Of a stretch of 64,000 nucleotides of DNA, positions 1 through 10,900 are shown one piece after another. Origin of the DNA: Escallonia rubra (lineage: Eukaryota; Streptophyta; Magnoliopsida; Escalloniales; Escalloniaceae); the NCBI GenBank assembly GCA_033065855.1, contig JAVXUO010003017.1, positions 1 through 64,000 of the forward strand, in the 5' to 3' direction. The notes beneath the pieces are model-generated. The model searched no databases. It was not told the origin of the DNA and was given only the letters and a program-made list of their open reading frames with translations. The translations under genes and the position numbers were made by a program. How positions within the stretch are numbered: the stretch's first letter is position 1; each line of letters opens with the position of its first letter.

Positions 1-1694
1 TAAGAGTTTATGGCCTAAAAGTGAGCATGAGCAGATATTGTTCTCTATATGCAACTCACGCTTTATAGATTCCGCGTGATAGGCTTATCGCCCACTACGG
101 TAAATCCATAGTCTCTTATCTCTAATTTTAGCTATTTGTTTGGGTGTTTTAAATTGTAATCTTGGGTGTGTTTTATAGGGATCTTAAGGTGTAAGTGCTA
201 GGGTTTGTGTGTGTATTGTGTGTGTTTCAGAGGGTGAGATGTGGGTGTGTTTGAAAAGAAGGCTGTTGTTGATCAGCATAAGAGTGGGTTAGATTTTTAT
301 TGATATCTCTTTCATTATTAATCAGATTGATGTATTTTTATACTTTATGAAAACCTTATTTTGTCCTCTTCAACTTTTTAGTTTTAAGTCTTTTCAGAAT
401 CTTACGTTTTGATATCAAAAAATGACTTTAAATGCAATTTATTGTAGAAGTCCAGATTTTTCTGTTTCGGGCAGCTATTTCGATTTGTCATATAAAATAA
501 ATTACTCATGATATTTTTGTGAAATTAATATTTCTAGAAACCTCAGAAAGTCCTCTTCAGCTTTGTAGTTTTGAGTTTTTTGTGATTCATAGTGTTTCTG
601 CTCCAAATTAACCATTGAAAAAAACTGGTATGTACATAGATGTGCTGTTTTGATCAGCCACTTCGATTTACTGTAGAGATGTCATTACTCATTGAATTTT
701 TGTGACCCTTATATTTTTGAAAGCCTTACAAAGTATACTTTAACTTTGTAGTTTTGAGTTTGCTATGATTCATCATGTTTCTGCCTCAAAATGTTGTTTC
801 TAGGATTTACTGAAAATTGTTGTTTCTAGAATTTACTTATCAATCCATTGCCAAAACTTTTTATGTCATTTCTGAATATATTTGGGTAAAATGTGAAACT
901 AAACTCCCATTATAACAGCCTTGGCTTAAAAATTGAAGAAGAAAAAGAAAATAGTTACCAAACGCGCTTCTTTTTTCTAGTTTCCAAAATTGAAAATTAT
1001 TTTTTGGAAAAAAAAGCGCTCTCAAACGGGCCGAGGAGTTCTGTATAATTTGTCTGAGCTTTTGTTAAATCCGCGTTTTTCTGTTCCTAAGTAATCTTTT
1101 ACAATCTCGTTGGCCCAGAAGGACGCTCCAAAGCCCACTTTGTTCTTCTGGTCAGGTATATCTCTAATTCTCTATACGCAAATTCGAGCCTAAATTCAAT
1201 CAAACTGTAGAGCATTGTTAGGGTCACTCCTTCAGAGTTTTGCTTACTTGCTCAGTTTTTTCTTTTTCTAACTTCAGTGTATGTTCAAAGATTGAATCGG
1301 AACTTATGGGTTTTGTGTTAATCGGTTATTCTTGGGGTTTATTGCTGTAAAGCTTCTGTTTTTGCTTCCAGATAAATTTCTTGGATTGGGTTTTGTACAT
1401 TGATGCCATTCCTTATTTCATGTTTTTCCAAACACCCAATGAAGACATCCATAGACCTCAGAAATATGGATGTTTTAATTCAGATAGAAGATTCAGAAGT
1501 TTCGAGTGATACATTTGTTTCATCACTTTGGTTGATCAGCCTAATAGTTTTTTTTTAATTTACTTAAACTTTAGCTGCACAAAATTAAATTACGTTTTAT
1601 TCCGCACAGTAAAAGGCTAGCATATGCCTGAGCTTTAAGTACATGGGAGTGGGATAAAGTGATTAACTTTACATGATTACACCTCAAGGAGGCT
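1..1694. other. AT-rich 5' flank of the IFRD gene
   Basis: No convincing coding region. A T-rich, intron-like stretch fills most of it. A short leader exon may lie near 1100-1155, because the sequence there is less AT-rich and ends at a GT. A weak candidate N-terminal exon (acidic and serine-rich, ATG near 1466) could join the downstream IFRD exons, since plant IFRD proteins usually start with a serine/aspartate-rich leader. I could not phase either one with certainty. Confidence 0.3.
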
Positions 1695-1832
1695 TTCTAT
1701 AGGATTAATTGAGCAGGAGGGATGATTATGATATTACCATCACTTATAAGCAATCTACTGTAGTCTATAGGACTAATTGAACAGGAGGGATGATTATGAT
1801 ATTACCATCACTTATAAGCAATCTACTGTAGT
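1695..1832 (+). repeat. 69-bp direct repeat, two copies
   Basis: Two adjacent copies of a 69-bp unit start TCTATAGGA and end CTACTGTAG. They differ at only a few bases, which suggests a recent local duplication. They lie in the non-coding leader or intron just upstream of the first phased IFRD exon. Confidence 0.85.
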
Positions 1833-1944
1833 ATGCACATTGTTTGTTGCTTTTGTCGGTTAGTATGCTCACGATTAAGTATTTGTTGCTGTAGGCTCAA
1901 GTCGGAGTGAATTGTGGTTGATAATTTATTGTTTTGTTGGTACG

Positions 1945-4900
1945 ATGACTTCAAAGGCAGGAACCAAGAGTATGGACTCCTTTTTGGAGAATCTTTTTGA
2001 GAAGAGGTGATTCTTTGTTCATACATTCTGCCACGGTTCATTATCAACATTATAATTTCTGCTTAGTGGTAGTTGTTAGCAAATAGTCTGGTTTTGAGAT
2101 TGATTTGAGCTTACTGTCAATATTTTCCTAGGGGAGCAACAAGGGAGGTTGCTTTGTCTTCAATTATTCAGGGTTTTACTGGCTCCTGTCGGCATCAGTT
2201 TGCTACAAAAAAGTAATTACTCCATTACAATTGGGTCTTGTAGCTCATGCTTAATGGTTTAGACTTCAGGGTGTTTAATTGGAATTTATACTTCTTTCAT
2301 AGTAACCGTTCTTGTTAGATGCAGTTAGGTGGTATAAGTATTGCACTTATTTTGTAGTGACTTAAAACTGCATCTTACATTATTGAGCTGTTAGTATTTC
2401 CAATGCATTCTATTGCTAGAATGTTTACTTTGACAAGCTTTATAGGATTAGCATGCAAGATATTGGGTTGGATGATGCGATTTGCTCTCTTATTATCCTC
2501 AAATGTTGTTTATTCGACATTTTATTAGAGTTTTGGTCGCATGAGTTGGGTTAAAGCCTTTCCGCTTCTGATTGCTTCCCCTTTAAATAGTAGATTTGGA
2601 GATTGAGCATAATTTGATATCCCTCAACTTGCAACTGTTTACACATCCCGCTACTTAGGTAATATTGATTTTAATCTTATGTTCCACTCTTAGATTTTGC
2701 TGTCATTCATTTTTATTAGTTTTATTATCACTGCTCCAATGGAGCTACAAGAGTCTGACCCACTTGGGGCATCATTACTGGACTACTATCTAAACCCCTG
2801 GTGGGTCTTTGAGAGCTGGACCCATGAGGACTACTGTGATGGATGTAGTGTATTACGTTGCTCACGTGTCACTCCTGTGATAAGTGAGGCTATGAGAAGA
2901 AGGGGCTTGTACCACTCGTGTGAAAAGAAGAAGTAGAAGTAGATCGAGATGAAAATGGCAGAAATAGTGGAGGACTTGGTTGCTAATAAATTTCATAGAA
3001 CTTGTGAATTCGGATAGGCAAGGGCGGAGAAAAGGATTCGCGACTCATGCTCTCCATAATAACTGTGGACAATAGTTTTATCCTGTCCACTTCCTTTCTC
3101 GTCAGCCTACACCACCACGTCCTACAACCTTCATGCATCTCCAAATGATGAAATTCGCTATATTGCACAGTCCACCCGAAACGAATCCCAACAGATTGAG
3201 CTTATAGATGGATGACCAAGGCCTCCAAGTTGGAGTTGATTCAAGTATGGTGTAGATTGGTCTGGCTCTTTTGTGACCATTCATGGTGGTGTAGTTGGTG
3301 TGATGTTCTTTCTTGGATATCTGATGATCTGGTGGGGAGGGTACGGGTTTTCCCGGGATTTGTTGACCGTGAGGTTAGTAGGGTAAAGCGTTGCAGTTTT
3401 CATATCACAGAAGGGCTCGGTTTTTTGGGCTCCCAGCAGGCAAACACTTCTCACTGTACCCATGTTCTCTCCAGGGCAAGGCCTAAGATTGGAAACAGCT
3501 GCGAGGCTTGTTTGGCTTTGTCATAGGCAGAAGTGGGGAAATTTTGGTGCTGACTTGTAAAGAGTTCGCGCGATGAAGGTCTTCTCCGACATGCTATGAT
3601 GAGAGTTTCAAATTCGTTTTTCCATTTTCTTTAGATTTATCCATATATACCAATCTCAACCCTTGCAGTTTGCCAGATTCAAGTGGTGTCCAGTTCATCA
3701 GCCCAGATGCAGTGGTTTCTGCTTCTTCATCCCTACATTCTTGCCTGCCAGAAGCTGAGATTTTTGTTGGGTTTTGGGGTACAACCGGCGGCGGTAAGCA
3801 GCTAAGATACAGGCTATTCCAAATTTTCAAGTAGGATATTAAGCTTTGGTACGGTGTGTTAGTAGCATGGGAGCTGACAGCCGGATTCTTAATGCTTTGT
3901 TTTGTTTTTGGGCTCTTTTATGATTGTTTTACTTTCAACGGATAAGGGATTTCAAATCGCAGCGGCTTGAACTTGCAACAGCCATTCTCCTGCCATTTGT
4001 CAATAGGATGACCTACATGAGTTAGCACAAGATCAATAATTTCTCCCATGGGCTCCGGAAGTCACCACGCTCTTATAAGCTTGCCAAGCAATCCCCATGT
4101 ATGAATGAAGTGATTGTTACTCTGCAAGATAGAGATGGACTGGAAGTTTTAGAGAGAATGACTGGCCTCCAAGCTTTGGTAGCTTCCCTTCCTTACACCA
4201 CCCTTTCCTGTGTAACCCATGAGCTACAGTGTAGCTCTCATAGGTTTTCCCTCCTCTTCTCTGCAATTGAGTCTTCCGCTAAGAGAGAGTTGCGAAGTTC
4301 TAAGATTTTACTTTATAGATCAAGGTAAGTCTTGATATTCGGTTTGGCGAAAGGAAAACAAAAAGTACTATGCATTGCTGTTAACGTTTGGAAAGAGTGA
4401 ATGACGTCTGATTTCAGAAATTGAAAGGTGTGACTGTAAAACATCAATAAATTAGCAGGCTATTAGTCAGATATATCCAAAATAGTTCCCTTCGATCATG
4501 CCATTATCATCGAACTTGGGCCTACCAAATCCTGCCTTGAAATCGACCAAATTGCCACCAATTTCTTTCATTGAGACTACAGTTCTGTTTGACTGTTTCA
4601 TTGTCCCTGCGGAAGCTGATGTGGCTTCATCGACTCGGTCAGAGGCCAACAAGAGAATGATGACTGAACTAATGTAGTCAAGTGTAATGAAGCTTGGGGA
4701 TTGTTGACTGGAGTTAACGAGGCTGAGGAATGATAAGAAGCATCAACACTTGGGGCAAAAACTCATTAAGACAGAATTATTCCATGAGGGGTAGTAGCCC
4801 CTAGGCTTGTTATGACCTGGAGCCATTCATGGAACAAAAGCTCACCTTCAGTGAGAACAAGACCTCGTGACGGCAGGACTCAAGGTCGTCCATGATCCTC

Positions 4901-7900
4901 GAGGGCCGAGGCTCCCTGGGGCTCAGGGAGAGTGGTAGGGACGATGGAACCAGGAAATGTCACAGTGGTCAAACCTGATGTGAACCATGCTGAGACATCA
5001 GACAGAACCCTCGACCCACATCCATGTACTATCCATTTCTCCGATGACACGTGGCACCTCCTAAGGGTCAAAGGGGCATTGGCTCCTTTGGCTGTCCTCC
5101 CACGCCATTTGGCTGAGAACAGAAGGTCTCCTCAGCGCTCTCCTTCCCTTTGTCCACATTAGTTGACTCCCACAGAGACAAGAGGGTCCTATCCAATTGT
5201 CACAATTCACCAAGGGCATGTGGCTCCTCACATAACCCTCAACTCTGCCTCTTCAAACCACACTTCAACAAATAGTTCGCTTAACTCCGAGTTTCGGTGT
5301 TGGAGTAGGGGCTGCTACTAGTCCACTTCCTCATGACGATGATGGGACACTGAGTAAAGAGAGTTTCATCTTTTACCTCATCAGATATACACCAAACCTA
5401 AAACCTCGAAACATGATTCACTACCTCCTGCCGTCCTAGACTCTATTTCACTGGCTCTGTATATCCTTGTGGATTATGAGTCCAGCCCATCACTGGCTTA
5501 CACATGACATCATTTCCACTTTAACTTTTGGACCGTCAACATCTTCAATTAGAGGTAACTTGCCCTAGAGTTTAAAATTTTGAAGTCTATGACCGAACAA
5601 GCTTCTATGGTTCGAATATCAGACTTAAGACTACAAATCTGTGCTTGGATTACTCGTGAAGAAATAAATCAAGTTTTCAACAATTAAATCTTTAAACAAC
5701 TAACACTGGAAGGACTATGCTTAGATTACTTATGAAGACAAAATCAGTTATATTAACAATTGAGACTAGAAGGACCGCTCGAATACTCATGAAGACTGTC
5801 ACTAGACTAGTCTTTTGGCACCATAATTGACAGCATCTTAGGCATCTCTGAATTTGTGCACAAGCCTCTCATGTTTCCCCTTGTCGTAATATTCACATCA
5901 CATCTACAATTTCACTATCAACTTTTTCGTAAATACCTCGGGAACAGACTTTTGTTTACTCTTATGGCTGGGTGATTGCACAAGAGTTTGGACAAAATTG
6001 CAATCATAAGAAATTCCTACCTCCTCAGCTTGAGACCCTACTTTCCTAGCATAAATAACTTGGCCCACCATTACTGCAATTCTCTTGGACTGCTGAACTT
6101 GTAACGAAGAAAAAGGAAGCACAGAATCAATGCGTCTCTCTAGTTTATGCTAGTCAATTAATCTTTCTTGTAGTGCTTAACTGATGGTGTTGAGGGCATA
6201 ATATACCTTTCTGGGGCACGCTCTCAAAGATTAAGGTTTGGGGATGCATTTAAGCCATTTATTGTCTCTCTATGTCATCCGTTTATAGTATTTTTTAAAA
6301 CCACCAGAAAATGTGGTACTACTGATCACCTGCCCCCTCTCTCCTGTAATTCTTTCTATGGGTGACTTCACTCGTCACATCTACAACTTCACTATCAACT
6401 TTTTCCTAATGACCACTGAAAGAGACTTTCAGTTACTCTTATGACTGGGTGATTGCGCAAGAGTTTGGACAAAAATTTCCATGATTAGGACTTCTACTTG
6501 CTCCCTCCTCGGTTTGAGACCTAAGTCTTTAACTATTTAATAATTGAGTACATGTTTGCTTCTTTAAAACCATCTCTCCAAGTTGCAATTTTCGACCTAT
6601 AATTACTGCACTTATATTTGCTGCTTAATTTGTTACAGAAAAAGAAAGGTATAAGTATCCTTCTTTTTGTACTTACTTGATGGTGACAACATAATATACT
6701 GGGGAGCATGTAAGAGATGAAGTTAGAATTTGCAGTAGTTGCTTCAAAACCTGAGCATTTCAGCCGTTTATTGTGTCTCTATTTCAGCCACTTTTATTAT
6801 GTAAGACTACCAAAAAATGTGCTACCACTAGTCTCTTGCGTCCTCTGTCCTGCAATTCGTTTAATGAATATGACTTCACTTGTCTTCATGTGGACTTTTT
6901 TGTTCTGCTTCTTTCTTGCAGTTTTGCAACATTACTTTATCGATGCTTGAGTTCCTTTAAAAAGGGGTCTTTGAAAGAGACTTGTTTAGCATTGGAAGCC
7001 CTTGGTAGTTTTTGTCTTTCTATTTCGCCTACTTTTTGTTATATTTTCTCATTAATTTGAAAACTGTCCTGTTAAAACTACATCATATGTAGGGTGGTTG
7101 GCAATCACCGTAGGCTGTGGGGAGAACGCTCATGAACTATATGAAGAGTTACTTCCACCTCTTTCACAAGCTCTCAAATCCCTGTCTGAACCAGTAAAGT
7201 TGATATCTGTATGTTTTCTACTTCAAAGTCGTACAAATTCTCAAGGTTGCTTATCTCTTCATTTTTTGAAAATTGATCAGGTTTCTTGGTTCCTGAACTA
7301 TATATTTTTTCTGGTGTAGATCTTGGATTGCTTGGCTATTGTCACTTTTGTTGGTGGGTGTACTGTGGAAGAGACTGAAAGATCTATGCAAATTGTATGG
7401 GACTTCATTCATTCTGGAACAGGCTCTAGTGTACGTTTCTCGGACTGTAATCTGTCTGATACGATTTCCTAAATTGCACAATCTTCTGGCATAATACACT
7501 ATTTTTTCTGCTGACCATAAGTAATCAGATCGCCCGCATTTAGATTATTTTGCTCATGTTATATTATGTGAGAACCAGAACACTTGAATTCATTGCTTGC
7601 TAATTTTATCTACTGTGAGGACTTCATTCACAGTTACTAGCTTTATCATGAACCAGTGGTCATGTTTTTGACTCTGTAGCAGACTTATCAGAAAAAATAA
7701 AAGAAGCTAAAGTCATGTTTCTATTTCTTCAGGCAGTTGCAAAAAAGCATTCAGCTGCTGTTCAAATTGCTGCAATTTCTGCTTGGTCACTTCTTCTTAC
7801 AACTGTGGATGAATGGAGCTTAAGTTACAATCATTGGCAAGGGTACAAATAGTATCTCTTATTCACTGTCATATACCATAAACATATATACGTAACCTCT

Positions 7901-10900
7901 TCTCTTAAAGAAACCTTGAATAATGATTGAAAAACCTAAAGTTTAATAATTGTTCCATGATAGCAAGTATATTCTAATTGTAGCAATCAAATGCTTTTCT
8001 TCTTGCCTTTATGAGGTTGGATTCAACTGGATACGTAGCTTCAACATAGAACTTTACAATCTGAACACTGGGCATCTTTCAAAATGACATGTTGCTCTTC
8101 CCTGGATGTGAAACGATATGTACTGAAACACATTCTCAATTCGAAATTATGCAGCGCAGTTTCTTTCTTTCTGGATATCTTAGAGGCGGATGATGGATCC
8201 CTTCATATTGTAGCTTGTGAAGCACTAGCTCTAATCTTCGAAATGGGGTGTCTTGAGAAGTTTGCAAGTGGCACTGATGGTACTGATGCTAGTTCAATTC
8301 ATGAAGGAAATGTTTTTCCTAATAGATTCTCATCCATACAAGAACTGAGGGAAAAACTATTGGTTCGGGCGAGGGCCCTTTCCCTGCTAGCTAAAGTTGA
8401 GAGTTCCACCACTCTCTCTGTTAAAGGGAAGCACAACACTGAGTGGGATGTTCTTATTATTTTGGAGGTAGTTTTTTAATGTTTTACGTATATCGGGTAT
8501 ATGCGCTTAATGGGGAAGCTTCAATCAGTAAAGTCATCACCGTGCCTTTGTTAATTATCAGAATGGTTGTTTCCCTGAAACCTCAGTAAAGATTGGTAAA
8601 CACAGTTTAAAGTTATATTCGTGGTCCCAATTACTACAGGTATTTTCTTCTCTTTTTTTCCTCATTATCGCTCATCAGACTTTGGACCTGTGTTCCTCTT
8701 TAAAACTCTTTCTGGTGTATCTTTTATAGCTCAACTTCCTGAAGCGTCTTCTTGGAGGTGGATTTGTCCGACATATGCTGGTTGGTTTTTTCAATTCTCA
8801 CATCCTGTACATAGCATTTGACATATGCTATTCTCCAGTTGAAGTATATCGGTTTTTTTACAACTAGGAAAACCAGCTTCTTCATGACGTCTTTGATTTC
8901 ACACCCAAGGCAAAGCTGTCAGGTGATGAACTGTATGTATCTGAAAGAGAAGAGGTAAGTTTGTCCTCCTGCGTGTTCTCTGTCTGTGTGTGTTTGTGGG
9001 AGTGGGAGGAGGGAGGGAGAGGCCTCACTTTTCCGCTGCAGTTTATCTATAAGCTATGTCACATGAACTCGGTACGAGTGTCCTAGTCGGATACGTGTCC
9101 AAGTGTTGGATTCTTCGGGAACGCTGAAAGATATTCCTATCTATTGTTAGTTTTTAGTTATTCCTTACTTAACATGGTGTTTTATGTTTCGGACATTGTT
9201 TTATTATTAGAACTTATATCATCTGAAAGCAGTAACGAACTAAAAGAAACATTGTAAGTCTTCTTAGTGGCGTATCCTACGAGATCTACCGGACACATAT
9301 CCCATACCCTTGTCCAAGTGTCGAGTGTCCGACAAGGGTACTTCATGCATTTTTAAAAATCAATGTAACATAGCAGTTAAGCATGGGATTCTATTTTCTA
9401 ACAGCTTAAGCATTCAGACCAGAGTGTAACTTAAGATGATATCAGAGCTCTCGTTGCACCGACCAAAGGGTAACTTAAGATGGTTTCAGAATTCTCGTTG
9501 CACAAGGTCTTGGGTTCGATTCGTCCCGCTTGCATTTGATCCCATAATTATAATAGTGTAATTTGCACTCGGTCTATTTGTGCTTTTGGTGGTGGTGCAC
9601 CTTGATTGTTTTCTCATTGATTTGCCTCTTCATGTACAATCGGGTCTAGCACGTGAGGGGAAGTGTTATGCATGATATTCATTATTTGCCTCATTCTCTA
9701 AAGGTTAAGCTGTTTACAGGTAACAGTTCATCTATTTGTGCCCGAAGCTAGAAAAAAGGATTTTCAGGATCGCTCTCAGGTACTTTTCTAACCTTTTTTG
9801 TTACCAATATGTCGGTTGTTGTGCTCTTAAGTCTGGTATTCTCATTTTCTGTAATTGTACATTTTACACATTTTGGTTTTTGTCTTTTGGGGGTAAAGAT
9901 GTCATGTTCCCTTGAGTGGCTATCTGTCTAATGTATGTCATTGCAGATTAGACTTCTTTCATGGGATATATACTTCAAAAGTCGTGGAATATCAGTCTTA
10001 TTATATAAGAAGGCTAATATCTGAATATTGATACGAAATTATTTTCTCGTGTGTAGAGATGTTGTGTAGAAAATATATGACATGGAGCCACTGCTGTTTG
10101 ATAAACTCTTTTATTTCCTTTTTGTCTGAAATCTGCAAGATGCTGCCTTTGGCACCAAATGTCACTGCATAAAATTGTATGTAAAGGTTCCTCGTATGTT
10201 TCACTAAACTCAGAATCTTTCAGCAACAAGCATCGTACGAAACACTTTGTACCTAAAGCTTGGTGCCAATTTTCCTAGTGAAATTAATACTAGACAAAGA
10301 AAATTTCTGGCAGAACACAAGAGGCGTACTTATTTATATTTGTAGCCGCTAGTCAAAGTGTGTTACTACTTGAAATTGCTCCACAGGAAAGAAGTTATCT
10401 TGAGTTGCTATTTGGTTTCACTATTTCCTGTTTGTTCTCCTCTAGAGTTGACATCTTGATAATTCCGCCCATGCTATCGCTAAAACTGCAGTCAACCTTT
10501 TGAGGTTGCACAAAGTTTTACATGCTTCTATCTTACTGCAGAGGATCTACAGGTCACCCAACTCTGTCTTCCGCAAGGCAAGGACGCAAATACTAAACAA
10601 GCAACGAGCCATCAGAGGTAGCTCCTTGTCATTCTGCCTTCTAATATATGAACTGGTGCTCCATTTCCAAAGTTTTTACTAATTTGAAGGCACTAATTTC
10701 TCTCTAAGTTTCTACTACACGTGTGCTCCTATACAAAGATTATTGATCTACACCCTAAGAAGATGACACTTGGCTGGGTCAAATTGAAAGTTCTCAATGA
10801 TGGAAATGTAGTACAGTTGGCTCTCTTATAGTAATCAGTCTTGAGAGACTGCATATTTATTAATTATTAGAAGTTCAAATTTATAAGACTACTCATAAAC

